DNA of 64,000 bases from Cupriavidus basilensis OR16 (GCF_000243095.1 NZ_AHJE01000022.1:1-64000), one strand, 5' to 3'; positions 9,168 to 18,176 are shown, numbered from the stretch's first letter. Numbers and translations are program-made. Notes: generated by a model from the sequence alone, not told the origin.

Positions 9168-10124
9168 ATGAGTACCAGCCAATCCCTGAGCCTGCGCGTG
9201 CAGGCCATGCGTTTCGAAGCGCGCGGCATCGTCAGCGTGGAACTGCGCGATCCGCACGGGCATGCCTTGCCCGAGTACGCGCCGGGCGCGCATATCGACC
9301 TGCATCTGGGCAATGGCCTGGTGCGCAGCTACTCGCTGTGCGGCGCGCCGGAAGCGCGCGACCGCTACGTGGTGGGCGTGCTGCTCGACCGCGGCAGCCG
9401 TGGCGGCTCGCGCTACGTGCATGAGCAATTGCGGGTGGGCAGCACGCTCACCGTGGCCGCGCCGCGCAACCACTTCGCGCTGGAAGAGGGTGCGGCCCAC
9501 ACGGTGCTGGTGGCCGGCGGTATCGGCGTGACGCCGATCGTGTGCATGGCGCGTCGGCTGCATGAGCTTGGGCGTTCTTTCACGTTGCTTTACTGTGCGC
9601 GTTCGCGCGCGGAAGCCGCCTTCGCGGACGAACTGGCCGCCTACGGCGATGCGGTGCGCATGCACTTCGACGACGAGGCGGGCAGCCCGCCGGACCTGTC
9701 CGCGCTGCTGGCCGGGCAAGCCGCCAGCACGCACTTCTATTGCTGCGGCCCGGGCCCGATGCTCAATGCCTTCGAAGCCGCCTGCGCTGGCCATGGCTAT
9801 GCCGAAGTGCATATCGAACGCTTCGCCGCCGACCCGTCGGTGGCGGCCGTGCAGGACGGCGAGTACACCGTGGCGCTGGCCAGCACGGGCAGCGAGCTGA
9901 AGGTGCCGGCAGGCAAGTCGCTGCTGGATGCCTTGCTCGAAGCGGGCATCGCGGTGGAGCACAGCTGCAAGGAAGGCGTATGCGGTTCGTGCGAAACGCG
10001 CGTGCTCGAAGGCATCCCCGAACACCGTGACGGCGTGCTCAGCAAGAGCGAGCGCGAGTCGAACCAGACCATGATGGTTTGCGTGTCAGGCTGCAAAGGC
10101 AAGCGCCTGGTCCTGGACCTCTAA
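9168..10124 (+). CDS. Rieske-oxygenase reductase (FMN, NAD and 2Fe-2S domains)
   Basis: A 318-residue reductase of the phthalate dioxygenase reductase/VanB type, passing electrons from NAD(P)H through flavin and a plant-type [2Fe-2S] cluster to a Rieske oxygenase. Domain order is flavin-binding (RSYSLCGAP near residue 45), NAD-binding (VLVAGGIGVTPI near 110, YCCGPGPML near 190) and a C-terminal ferredoxin. The cluster cysteines are visible in CKEGVCGSC and in the later MMVCVSGC. It is the only such reductase in the window, so it is the likely partner of the oxygenase at 382-1443. The ATG follows GAAGGAAG. Confidence 0.92.
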   Translation: MSTSQSLSLRVQAMRFEARGIVSVELRDPHGHALPEYAPGAHIDLHLGNGLVRSYSLCGAPEARDRYVVGVLLDRGSRGGSRYVHEQLRVGSTLTVAAPRNHFALEEGAAHTVLVAGGIGVTPIVCMARRLHELGRSFTLLYCARSRAEAAFADELAAYGDAVRMHFDDEAGSPPDLSALLAGQAASTHFYCCGPGPMLNAFEAACAGHGYAEVHIERFAADPSVAAVQDGEYTVALASTGSELKVPAGKSLLDALLEAGIAVEHSCKEGVCGSCETRVLEGIPEHRDGVLSKSERESNQTMMVCVSGCKGKRLVLDL

Positions 10125-10170
10125 GCGCGCCACCGCGCGCCGCATCCATCGCGGCGCCAACGGTGGTGGC

Positions 10171-10194
10171 CATTGCCGGGCGAGTCCGGCAATG
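10171..10194 (+). other. Inverted repeat between reductase and MFS genes
   Basis: Perfect 9-bp stem (cattgccgg and ccggcaatg) around a 6-nt loop. There is no T-run after it, so it is not a classic terminator. It may lower read-through into the transporter gene or mark an operator. Confidence 0.45.
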
Positions 10195-10244
10195 CGCCAG
10201 CGCGGGGCGGCTGCCTGCCTCGGATACTTTAGAAGAGAAACACC

Positions 10245-11708
10245 GTGTTGATCCAGAGACAAGAGGCCCCGTTCGCCAGCGCGAACGCCGAGGGTGTGGC
10301 GACCCCATCGAGCACTACCACGGCAGGCGGCGGCGAGCGCGCCACTGGCGCCCCCGCGGCAACCACCCGGGGCGAGATCATCGCCCGCATCGAGCGCCTG
10401 CCCAGCAATGGCATGCATGTCAGGGCACGGCTGCTGATCGGCCTGGCCACGTTCTTCGATGGTTTCGACGTCATCGCCATCGCCGCCACGCTGCCGCTGC
10501 TGATCTCGATGTGGTCGCTCACGCCGGGTCAGATCGGTTTCCTGATCGCGGCGCCGTCCGTCGGGCAACTGATCGGGGCGCTGGTGTTTCCCGCGTTGGC
10601 CGAGCGCTTTGGCCGCCTTCACTCGATTGGCTGGAGCGCGGGCATCATCGGGCTGATGAGCATCGCCTGCGGCTTCGCGCCCTCGTTCGAGATCTTTGCC
10701 TTGCTGCGCATCGTGCAGGGCCTTGGCCTGGGCGGTGAGCTGCCGGTGGCCGCCACGTACATCAACGAAGTGACGCGTGCCCACGGGCGCGGGCGCTTCG
10801 TGCTGCTATACGAGGTGGTGTTCCCGATCGGCCTGCTGATCTCCAACGCAGTCGGCGCGTGGCTGGTGCCGCGGTTCGGCTGGACCGTCATGTACTTCAT
10901 CGGCGGCGCACCGGTCATCCTGTTCTTCATCCTGCGCCGGGCCATTCCCGAGTCGCCGCGCTGGCTGGCGGAAAAAGGCCGCCTGGCCGAGGCCGACCGC
11001 GCGCTCGTGGTGTTCGAGTCGCGGGCCAAGGGGCCGCTGGCGCCGCTGGGCGATGTGTCCGCGTACGACGCGATGACCGGCGAGCACCCGCGCCGGCGCG
11101 TCCGGGATCTGCTGAGCAAGGCCTATATCGGCCGCACGCTGGCGGTGTGGATGCTGTGGGCGACCTGCGGCTTTATCCAGTACGGGCTGTCGACCTGGTT
11201 GCCGACGATCTACAAGACGGTGTATCACGCGCCGCTGCAGCTGGCGCTGAACCTGGCCGCGGGCGCATCGGTGCTCGGGGTGATCGGCTCGCTGGTGTGC
11301 GCGATGATTGTCGACAAGGTGGGGCGCAAGCCGGTGATCAACGTCTCGTTCATCCTGTGCGCGATATCGCTGGCGCTGGCCGGCCTGTTCCACGCGGAGT
11401 CGGTGTACGTCGTGGCCGGGCTCTGCGCGCTCTCGCTCGGCTTCCTGGCGAGCGGCTTCATCACGGCCTACGTGTACACGCCGGAGCTGTATCCCACCAG
11501 CATCCGCGCCATGGGTTGCGGCTTTGGGGGCGCGTGGCTGAAGCTGGCGGCGATCTTCGCGCCGACGCTGGTGGCCAGCACGATCGGCTCGGGCAATCTC
11601 AGTACCGCTTTCTACGCGCTGGCCACGGTACCGTTCGTGGCCGCGCTGACCATCCACTTCCTAGGCATCGAAACCAAGGGCAAGGTGCTCGAGCAACTCG
11701 AGGCCTGA
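10245..11708 (+). CDS. MFS transporter, probably for an organic or aromatic acid
   Basis: A 487-residue major facilitator protein with 12 predicted membrane helices after a 55-residue hydrophilic N-terminus. Signature motifs are DGFDVIAIAATLP in helix 1, AERFGRLHSIG after helix 2, the PESPRWL motif at the central loop and DKVGRKPVI after helix 8. This pattern fits the aromatic-acid/H+ symporter and sugar-porter-like groups. The GTG at 10245 lies 10 bp after AGAAGAG. An internal ATG at Met57 would shorten the N-terminus. As the last plus-strand gene of the cluster it probably imports the pathway substrate. Confidence 0.9.
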   Translation: MLIQRQEAPFASANAEGVATPSSTTTAGGGERATGAPAATTRGEIIARIERLPSNGMHVRARLLIGLATFFDGFDVIAIAATLPLLISMWSLTPGQIGFLIAAPSVGQLIGALVFPALAERFGRLHSIGWSAGIIGLMSIACGFAPSFEIFALLRIVQGLGLGGELPVAATYINEVTRAHGRGRFVLLYEVVFPIGLLISNAVGAWLVPRFGWTVMYFIGGAPVILFFILRRAIPESPRWLAEKGRLAEADRALVVFESRAKGPLAPLGDVSAYDAMTGEHPRRRVRDLLSKAYIGRTLAVWMLWATCGFIQYGLSTWLPTIYKTVYHAPLQLALNLAAGASVLGVIGSLVCAMIVDKVGRKPVINVSFILCAISLALAGLFHAESVYVVAGLCALSLGFLASGFITAYVYTPELYPTSIRAMGCGFGGAWLKLAAIFAPTLVASTIGSGNLSTAFYALATVPFVAALTIHFLGIETKGKVLEQLEA

Positions 11709-11727
11709 TCCCGCGACGCACGACATG

Positions 11728-11763
11728 AAGCCCGTGGCAGCGCCAGCCGCCACGGGCTTTGTT
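11728..11763 (+). terminator. Terminator after the MFS gene
   Basis: An 11-bp perfect stem (11728-11738 with 11749-11759) followed by TTGTT. It separates the converging MFS and marR genes and could work for both strands. Confidence 0.75.
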
Positions 11764-11778
11764 CGTTCTCCCGCGCGC

Positions 11779-12354
11779 TTACTCGCCCCCGCCGGCGTCG
11801 CCGCGCCCGGGCGTCACGCACAGGCCGTGCAGCTTCCTCAGCGCCTGGTACATCGCGCGGCGCTCTTCCGGCTCCAGCAGCCGGATCACCTCCGCCTGGC
11901 CCTTTCTGGCCAGCGGCATCACTTGCTCATGTAGCGCCAGGCCTGCCGCCGTGATGCTGCAGACCAGCCGCTTGCGCGGTGTGCTGCCCTCGGCATCCAG
12001 CTTGACCAGTCCGCGGTCTTCCAGCAGCCGCAGCGTGCGGCTTACCAGCGCCTTGTCCAAGGTGGATTGCGGCACCAGCTCGGCAAAGGGCAGCCGCCGC
12101 GCGTGCGCCAGCAGTGCCAGCAGGCGCCACTCGGGCACCGTTAGCGCGAACTGCTTGGCGTAGGGCAGCGTGACGGTGCGCCGCAGGGCGTTGACCAGCT
12201 GGCTCAGCATCGTCGTCAGGAAGTCGTCGACGTCGAGCCCGCTGCCTTGCTCGTCCAGCTCCGCCCAAGGGCAATCGGTTTCCAGGAGCATCGTCGTATT
12301 GCTGGGGTCATCTGCCGTGCCGGCTGCGCGCTTCATCGGATCCATGTCTTTCAA
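11779..12354 (-). CDS. MarR-family transcriptional regulator
   Basis: A 191-residue MarR-type winged-helix regulator. The HTH core lies around residues 70-125 (TVPEWRLLALLA, STLDKALVSRTLRLLEDRGLV, followed by a wing with TPRKRLV). These proteins are usually repressors released by phenolic or aromatic ligands. It points away from the next gene, leaving a shared 309-bp control region, and converges on the MFS gene. It may control the catabolic cluster, the TTT receptor module, or both. The start at 12354 is uncertain; Met4 or Met7 are alternatives. Confidence 0.9.
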   Translation of the reverse strand: MKDMDPMKRAAGTADDPSNTTMLLETDCPWAELDEQGSGLDVDDFLTTMLSQLVNALRRTVTLPYAKQFALTVPEWRLLALLAHARRLPFAELVPQSTLDKALVSRTLRLLEDRGLVKLDAEGSTPRKRLVCSITAAGLALHEQVMPLARKGQAEVIRLLEPEERRAMYQALRKLHGLCVTPGRGDAGGGE

Positions 12355-12663
12355 GAAATACCGCCGGACGGCGGCTGATCGGGGTTGGGGCGGGCCGATT
12401 GTCTCATAGGGGTTCCGGCGTACCGCCGCCTTCTCATCACGATCCCTTTTTCAACTTCTTTAAATATGGATATGTCAATTAGTGTTTAACGTAAGTTGAG
12501 TAGTCAACAAACACAATCTAGGATGGTTGATGTGTTCCTCTCCTGAACAAGTGTTTCGCTAATAAAACGCACATCGCATGCGTTCCCGTCCCTTAGCCGT
12601 GCCTAACCCCGCACCCACCCTGCCATTCCCCGCTGAAGTGGAGCGCCCCCACAGGAGCCGTAG
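12355..12663. promoter_or_regulatory. Divergent control region between marR and the TTT receptor gene
   Basis: About 310 bp without a gene, with an AT-rich core at 12440-12570 in otherwise GC-rich DNA. It contains a 14-bp inverted repeat gttga-gtag-tcaac at 12495-12508, flanked by gtgttt (12482) and aaacac (12509). That is a plausible MarR-type operator. A TTGACA hexamer reads on the minus strand at 12473-12478. No convincing complete sigma-70 promoter was found. Confidence 0.5.
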
Positions 12664-13644
12664 ATGAACCTTGCCCGCCGACACATTCTTGCTACCGCGC
12701 TCGCCGCGATTGCCCTGGGAGGTGGCAGCGCCTTTGCGCTTGGCTATCCCACCAAACCGGTCACGATCGTGGTCGCATATCCGCCTGGCGGCGACACGGA
12801 CTCCATGGCGCGCATGTACGCGGAGAAGCTGTCGATGCGCCTCAAGCAGCCGGTGATCGTGGAGAACAAGCCGGGCGCCGGCGGCGTGGTCGGCAACGCC
12901 ATGGTCGGTCGCGCGCCGGCCGACGGCTACACGCTGCTGTTCACGCCGAACCCGTTTTCGACTGCGCCGATGGTGCTCAAGCTCCCGGCCAGTTCCAGCT
13001 ACGACGCGCTGCACGGCTTTACCCCGGTCATCCAGACCGGCACGCAGACCGTGCTGCTGGTGGCGTATCCGGGTGCCGGCATCAAGACCGTGCAGGAGAT
13101 GGTGGCCGCGGCGAAGGCCGGCAAGCCGCTGACGTATGCCAGCCCCGGCGCGGGCTCGCCCATGCATATCGCCGGCGAGTGGCTGAACCGCGCTGCCGGC
13201 GTGAAGATCCAGCATGTGCCTTACCGGGGCGTTGCGCCGGCCGTCAATGATGTCGTCGCGGGCCACGTCAACTTTGCCTACGTGACGCTGGGGCCGGTGG
13301 CCCAGTACCTCAACACGGGCAAGCTGCTCGCGCTGGCAGTGACCGATCCGAAGCGTTCTGCGCTGCTGCCTGACGTGCCGACGCTTTCCGAGCTTGGCTA
13401 CAAGGATGTCATGGTGGGTGCATGGCACGGCGTCATGGCGCCCAAGGGCACGCCAGCCGAGGTGGTGAAGCTGCTCAACGAGCAACTCAACGAGATCATC
13501 AAGATGCCGGATATCGCCGAGAAGATGGCCACCTTCGGCGCGGTGCCGGTGGGTGGCGCCCCTGGCGTGCTGGAGAAGATCAACGCCTCCGACTACGAGC
13601 GGCTGGGCAAGGTCATCAAGGATTTCGGCATTTCCGCCGAGTGA
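12664..13644 (+). CDS. Tripartite tricarboxylate transporter (Bug) substrate-binding protein
   Basis: A 326-residue periplasmic receptor of the TctC/Bug family. It has a signal peptide (basic start, hydrophobic LATALAAIALGGG, cleavage after about residue 25). Family motifs include YPTKPVTIVVAYPPGG, ENKPGAGGVVG, the VPYRG motif and PDVPTLSELG. Bug proteins bind carboxylates, including aromatic acids, for a TctAB permease or for sensing. No permease genes lie nearby, which is common in this group. CAGGAG precedes the ATG. It is followed by the molybdenum hydroxylase genes, which may share its substrate. Confidence 0.93.
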   Translation: MNLARRHILATALAAIALGGGSAFALGYPTKPVTIVVAYPPGGDTDSMARMYAEKLSMRLKQPVIVENKPGAGGVVGNAMVGRAPADGYTLLFTPNPFSTAPMVLKLPASSSYDALHGFTPVIQTGTQTVLLVAYPGAGIKTVQEMVAAAKAGKPLTYASPGAGSPMHIAGEWLNRAAGVKIQHVPYRGVAPAVNDVVAGHVNFAYVTLGPVAQYLNTGKLLALAVTDPKRSALLPDVPTLSELGYKDVMVGAWHGVMAPKGTPAEVVKLLNEQLNEIIKMPDIAEKMATFGAVPVGGAPGVLEKINASDYERLGKVIKDFGISAE

Positions 13645-13716
13645 CGCCAAGCCGGTGCGAACGCGCGCCGGCTGATTGATGGTTTTCAGTGGTTTTCAGA
13701 CTAGCAGGAGGTCGGC

Positions 13717-16011
13717 ATGAGCACGTCGACAGTGGGAAGCTCCACGCCGCAAGTGACGGCGCGGGAGAAGGTGATGGGCAGGGCCGTGTATGCGGGCGAC
13801 ATCAAGCAGGCCGGCATGCTGCACGCCAAGGTGCTGCGCAGCCCGTATCCGCATGCCCGCATTGTTCGCATCGACACCGCGGCGGCGCGCGCGCTGCCGG
13901 GCGTCAAGCTGGTGCTGACCGGCGAGGACGCGCCGTCGCGGCTGTGGGGCACGCATCGCAAGGAGCAGCGCATTCTTGCCGCTGGCGTGGTCCGCCACGT
14001 GGGTGAGGAGGTTGCCGCGGTGGCCGCCGTGGATGAGGAAACCGCGCGCGATGCACTGGACCTGATCCGCGTGGAGTACGAGGAGCTGCCCGCCATCTTC
14101 AGCCCCGATGCAGCGCTTGCCGATGGCGCGGCGCAGCTGCACCCGGGCACGCGCAATATCGCGCACGAGATGCATATCGAGCGCGGCGACGTCGAAGCCG
14201 GCTTCGCCCGCGCCGCGGTGGTCTACGAGGCTACGTACGACATGCATTCGCAGTATCCCGGCTACCTGGAACCGATGGCTACCGTGGCCGTGCAGGATGG
14301 CAATGGCCGGCTCACGGTCTGGGCCTCGACCCAGTCGGTGTTCCTGGCGCGCGCGCGCCTGGCCGAGGCGCTGGATCGCCCGGTGTCCACCATCCGTGTG
14401 ATCCAGGCGGTCACCGGCGGCGGCTTTGGCGCCAAGATCGTGGAGGAGAGCAACAGCCTGATCGCGGCCTTGCTGGCAACGCGGCTCGACCGCCCGGTGC
14501 GCTTGGTCAACAATCGGCTCGAGGATTTCCTCGGCGCGCGCTCCAGCGTGCCAGCGCGGGTCTGGCTGAAGATGGGCCTGGACGCGCAGGGGATGATCGT
14601 CGCCAAGGATGTCGACATCGTGGCCGAGTGCGGTGCCTATGCGGGCCTGGCTGGCGACGTGATGCATGTGACCGCCATGCGCAGCGACAACATGCATCGC
14701 GTGGAGAACGTGCGCTCCAGCGCTGTGCTCGCCTACACCAACAATCCGCCGCGCGGCGCGTTCCGCGGCTTTGGCGGCCAGCAGATGCAGTTCCCGCTGA
14801 ACAGCCACCTCACCATGCTGGCCGAAATGCTCGGCATGGATCCCATCGAAGTCCACAAGCGTAATGCCATTCGCTCCGGGGATACCAGCGTGCATGGCTG
14901 GAAGATCGGCAGCAGCGGCCTGGTGGAATGCCTCGAGCAGACGCGCGAGGCGATCCAGTGGGATGCGCGCCGCGCCGATGTCTCGCGGCGAACCGGCACG
15001 CGCCGGCGCGGCCTTGGCATCGCAGCCGCCATGCACGTCAGCGGCAACCGCACGCTGGGAAACTGGGACGGTTCCACCATTGTGCTCAAGGTCAACGAGG
15101 ACGGGCGCGTCATGCTGCTCACCAGCGAGTGCGACATGGGGCAGGGCGCCAACACCATGCTCAGCCAGATCTGTGCCCAGGAACTGGGCATTGCGCTGTC
15201 GCATGTCACCGTGAGCGCGCCGGATACCGATGTGGCGCCGTTCTGCCTGGGCTCGCTGGCATCGCGCGTGACGATCATCGCCGGCAATGCCGTGATGCGG
15301 GCCGCGCGCGAGGCCAGGCAGGCCCTGCTGGGCGTTGCCGCCGAGAAGCTTGGCGTGCCGCAGGACGAACTGGACTTGCTCGACGGCGTGATCCGCGCCC
15401 GCAATGACGACACCAAGCGCGCCACGCTCGCCGAGATCGCGCGCTTGCATATCTTCCGCCACGGCGGCCAAGGGCTGATGGTGCGCGCCACCTACGATGC
15501 GCCGACCGTCATGCACGACGCCAGCTACTACGGCAACATCGCGCCGGCCTACTCGTTCGCGGCGCAGGCCGTCGAAGTGGAAGTGGACACGGTGACCGGG
15601 CAGGTGACGCTGATCGACAGCTTCGTGTCGGACGACTGCGGCAAGGCCATCAACCCGCTGGCCGTGCACGGCCAGACGCACGGCGCCACCGTGCAGGCGA
15701 TCGGCTGGACGCTGTACGAGCACGTGCAGGTCGAGGACGGACGCATCCTGAACGGCAACTTTGCTGACTACACCATGCCGACCGCCGACGCCGTGCCGGC
15801 ATTGCGCACGGATGTGGTCGAGTCCAACGAACCCAACGGGCCCTATGGCGCCAAGGGCGCCAGCGAAACCGCGATCCTGCCGGGCGCGGCGGCGATTGCC
15901 AATGCGGTCTATGACGCCATCGGCGTGCGCATTGCCTCGCTGCCCATCACGCCGGAGAAAGTGCTGGCGGCGCTGCGCGAGCGCAAGGAAGAGGAGGCAC
16001 GCCATGCGTAA
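13717..16011 (+). CDS. Molybdenum hydroxylase large (molybdopterin) subunit, xanthine dehydrogenase family
   Basis: A 764-residue Mo-cofactor-binding subunit of the XdhA/CoxL/HcrA superfamily. Visible features are the N-terminal Ald_Xan_dh hammerhead region (VMGRAVYAGDI, VLRSPYPHARI), the VTGGGFGAK molybdopterin contact, RGAFRGFGGQQ, and the C-terminal GAKGASETA with the active-site Glu. The CO-dehydrogenase loop AYxCSFR is not seen, so CO oxidation is unlikely. These enzymes hydroxylate N-heterocycles or aldehydes, or reduce hydroxybenzoyl-CoA. The substrate is not determined. Its stop overlaps the FAD subunit start by 8 bp. AGGAGG precedes the ATG. Confidence 0.92.
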   Translation: MSTSTVGSSTPQVTAREKVMGRAVYAGDIKQAGMLHAKVLRSPYPHARIVRIDTAAARALPGVKLVLTGEDAPSRLWGTHRKEQRILAAGVVRHVGEEVAAVAAVDEETARDALDLIRVEYEELPAIFSPDAALADGAAQLHPGTRNIAHEMHIERGDVEAGFARAAVVYEATYDMHSQYPGYLEPMATVAVQDGNGRLTVWASTQSVFLARARLAEALDRPVSTIRVIQAVTGGGFGAKIVEESNSLIAALLATRLDRPVRLVNNRLEDFLGARSSVPARVWLKMGLDAQGMIVAKDVDIVAECGAYAGLAGDVMHVTAMRSDNMHRVENVRSSAVLAYTNNPPRGAFRGFGGQQMQFPLNSHLTMLAEMLGMDPIEVHKRNAIRSGDTSVHGWKIGSSGLVECLEQTREAIQWDARRADVSRRTGTRRRGLGIAAAMHVSGNRTLGNWDGSTIVLKVNEDGRVMLLTSECDMGQGANTMLSQICAQELGIALSHVTVSAPDTDVAPFCLGSLASRVTIIAGNAVMRAAREARQALLGVAAEKLGVPQDELDLLDGVIRARNDDTKRATLAEIARLHIFRHGGQGLMVRATYDAPTVMHDASYYGNIAPAYSFAAQAVEVEVDTVTGQVTLIDSFVSDDCGKAINPLAVHGQTHGATVQAIGWTLYEHVQVEDGRILNGNFADYTMPTADAVPALRTDVVESNEPNGPYGAKGASETAILPGAAAIANAVYDAIGVRIASLPITPEKVLAALRERKEEEARHA

Positions 16012-16870
16012 TTTTGCATTCCTGGAGCCGGGCTCCGTGCAGGAAGCCAGCCGCCTGCTGGCCGACCTGGGCGACGAGTGCCGGGTAATCGCCGGCGGCA
16101 CCGCGCTGATGCTCGGCATGCGCCAGCGCATGCTCACGCCCAGCCACCTCGTCTCGCTCGGCCGGCTCGATGCGCTGCGCCAGATCCAGTTCGATGCGCG
16201 TGGCGGCTTGCGCATCGGCGCGCTGGCCTTGCACGCGCAGGTGGCGCGCTCAGAACTCGTGCAGGCGCATTACCCCATGCTGGCCAGCATGGCAGCGCGC
16301 GTGGCCAATCCGCAGGTACGCAACCAGGGCACGATCGGCGGCAACCTTTGCTATGCCGACCCGGCCACCGATCCGCCTGGCTGCCTGATGGCGCTGCAGG
16401 CGCAGGTGGTGCTTGACGGCAGGAACGGCGAGCGCGTGCTGGATATGGAGGCGTTCCTGGTCGACTACTACACCACGGCGCTGGCGCCCGATGAAGTGGT
16501 GACGGAAATCCGCATCCCCGCGCCGGCGCCGGATGCGGTTGGCCATTACGCGCGTTTCCTGCGTACCGCCGCCGAGCACCGGCCGCTGGCCAGCGTGGCG
16601 CTGGTGGCACGCCGGACCGGCGCTACGTGTATCGAAGCGCGCCTTGCGGTCGGCGCATCCACGCCGATTCCGACGCGGTTGCGGCGTGCCGAGGCGTTCC
16701 TGGCCGGCAAGGCCATCACGCCGGAAGTGGCCGCCGAAGCGGCGGACTTGGTCGCCGCGGACATCGACCCCGTCTCCGACATGCGCGGCAACGCGGACTA
16801 TCGCCGCGAGATGGTCCGGACCGTGGCGCGGCGAAGCATCGCCACGCTGTTCGGGCTGGCAGCGGAATAA
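16004..16870 (+). CDS. Molybdenum hydroxylase FAD-binding medium subunit
   Basis: A 288-residue FAD subunit of the CoxM/XdhB type. The FAD-binding motif AGGTALMLGMRQ is near residue 28, and the second motif NQGTIGGNLCYADPATD is at about residues 108-124. It carries electrons from the Mo site and 2Fe-2S clusters to an acceptor. The start at 16004 overlaps the large-subunit stop, which fixes the reading frame. The small subunit starts 9 bp after its stop. The order large-medium-small differs from many cox operons but is common in other members. Confidence 0.92.
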   Translation: MRNFAFLEPGSVQEASRLLADLGDECRVIAGGTALMLGMRQRMLTPSHLVSLGRLDALRQIQFDARGGLRIGALALHAQVARSELVQAHYPMLASMAARVANPQVRNQGTIGGNLCYADPATDPPGCLMALQAQVVLDGRNGERVLDMEAFLVDYYTTALAPDEVVTEIRIPAPAPDAVGHYARFLRTAAEHRPLASVALVARRTGATCIEARLAVGASTPIPTRLRRAEAFLAGKAITPEVAAEAADLVAADIDPVSDMRGNADYRREMVRTVARRSIATLFGLAAE

Positions 16871-16879
16871 GGATCCCCC

Positions 16880-17356
16880 ATGCAAAAAATCAACATCGAA
16901 CTCACCGTCAATGGCGAGGCCCACAGCGTGGAAGTGCCCGCGCGGCGCCTGCTGTCGGACCTGCTGCGCGACGACCTCAACCTGACCGGCACCAAGCGCG
17001 GCTGCGAGACTGGCATCTGCGGCGCCTGCTCCGTGCTGGTGGACGGCGAAGTCGTGAAATCCTGCCTGATGCTTGCCGTGCAGGCACGCGGGCGCGACGT
17101 GACCACCGTCGAAGGCCTCAGCGCCGGCGGCGAACTGCACCCGCTGCAGCAAAGTTTCATGGCGTGCGGCGGCCTGCAGTGCGGCTACTGCACCCCTGGC
17201 TTCCTGATGACCTCCTGCGCCATGCTGGCGCATAACCCCAACCCGACAGAAGAGGAAGTCCGCGCCGGCCTGAACGGCAACCTGTGCCGCTGCACCGGCT
17301 ACGTGGGCATCGTCGAATCCATTCTGTCCGCCGCGGAGAAGATGCGTGGAAATTGA
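16880..17356 (+). CDS. Molybdenum hydroxylase 2Fe-2S small subunit
   Basis: A 158-residue CoxS-type subunit with two [2Fe-2S] clusters. The plant-type cluster ligands are C42, C47, C50 and C62 (CETGICGAC and SCLM). The second cluster ligands are C101, C104, C136 and C138 (CGYCTPGF and CRCTGY). It forms the electron path between the Mo site and the FAD. AAGGATCC precedes the ATG. Its end overlaps the CoxG-like gene by 11 bp, so all four genes form one operon. Confidence 0.95.
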   Translation: MQKINIELTVNGEAHSVEVPARRLLSDLLRDDLNLTGTKRGCETGICGACSVLVDGEVVKSCLMLAVQARGRDVTTVEGLSAGGELHPLQQSFMACGGLQCGYCTPGFLMTSCAMLAHNPNPTEEEVRAGLNGNLCRCTGYVGIVESILSAAEKMRGN

Positions 17357-18112
17357 AAAAACCCTGGTCGTCGGCGCAGCGCCGGCGCAAGTCTGGGCAC
17401 TGCTGCTCGATCCCAACGTGATGGGCGGCTGCGTGCCGGGCATGCAGTCGATCGAGGTGGTCAGCGATGTGGAGTACATCTCGCACATCCAGGTCAAGAT
17501 CGCCTTTGTCAGCGCGCGCTTCAAGATCAAGACCACCATCGTGGAGATGCGCGCGCCCAACTACCTGCGCAGCGAGGGCACGGGCGAGGATGCCGCCGTG
17601 GCCAGCTCGCTCAAGCAGTCCAGCGAGATCTTCCTCGCCGAGCAGCCCGACGGCAAGACCGAGCTGCGCATGAAGATCAACGTGGACGTGCTGGGCCGCC
17701 TTGGCACGTTCGGCCTCAGCGTGATGAAGACGAAGGCGGACCGGATGTGGGAGGAGTTCGGCACGAATTTGTCGGCGCGTTTGGTGGCCCCTGCCGAGGC
17801 AGGGGCGGCTGCGCGCTCGCTGCGCCGGCTGTAGCGCAAACGGAGGCAGAGGCGCAGGCCGCTTCGCCGGCTTCCGCCATCGAGGAGACGCCCGCACGCG
17901 CGGCCGCCATCCCGGCTCACGCCGTGCAAGCCAGACCCAATCGCAGCGCCGGCTGGTGGTCGCGCTGGTTCTCGCCCGCGGCCAGCGTGGACAGGGGCCC
18001 GCTCACGGATATCTGCATCGAAGTGCGCCAGCCCAACGCCACCATTACCGTGCGCTGGCCGGCACAGCACGCTGGCGAGTGCGCGGCCTGGCTGCGGGAC
18101 TATCTGAAGTGA
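17346..18112 (+). CDS. CoxG-like SRPBCC protein, C-terminal frameshift
   Basis: The N-terminal 150 residues form a CoxG/carbon-monoxide-dehydrogenase subunit G-like SRPBCC domain (VGAAPAQVWALLLDPNVMGGCVPG, FKIKTTIVEM). These proteins help assemble or membrane-anchor CoxL-type enzymes. The frame started at the GTG at 17346 ends at 17834. The frame one base away then runs from about 17800 to 18112, with an Ala/Glu-rich linker and a conserved-looking end (EVRQPNATITVRWPA, WLRDYLK). A one-base loss between about 17795 and 17834 best explains this. The undamaged protein would have about 255 residues. Confidence 0.72.
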
Positions 18113-18176
18113 GCCTGCACGGCTTTGGGAATGGAAGTGCTGGAGGATAGGCGCGGGGCGTGTTATATCGGACAGT

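Noticed and set aside
13696-16215. 839-residue open frame on the minus strand
   Set aside because: It is antisense to the Mo-hydroxylase large subunit and FAD subunit genes and is His/Arg/Gly-rich, as expected for the mirror of high-GC coding DNA.
13717-17356. Aerobic CO dehydrogenase (coxLMS)
   Set aside because: The large subunit lacks the CoxL active-site loop (AYxCSFR), and the gene order and neighbours fit another molybdenum hydroxylase.
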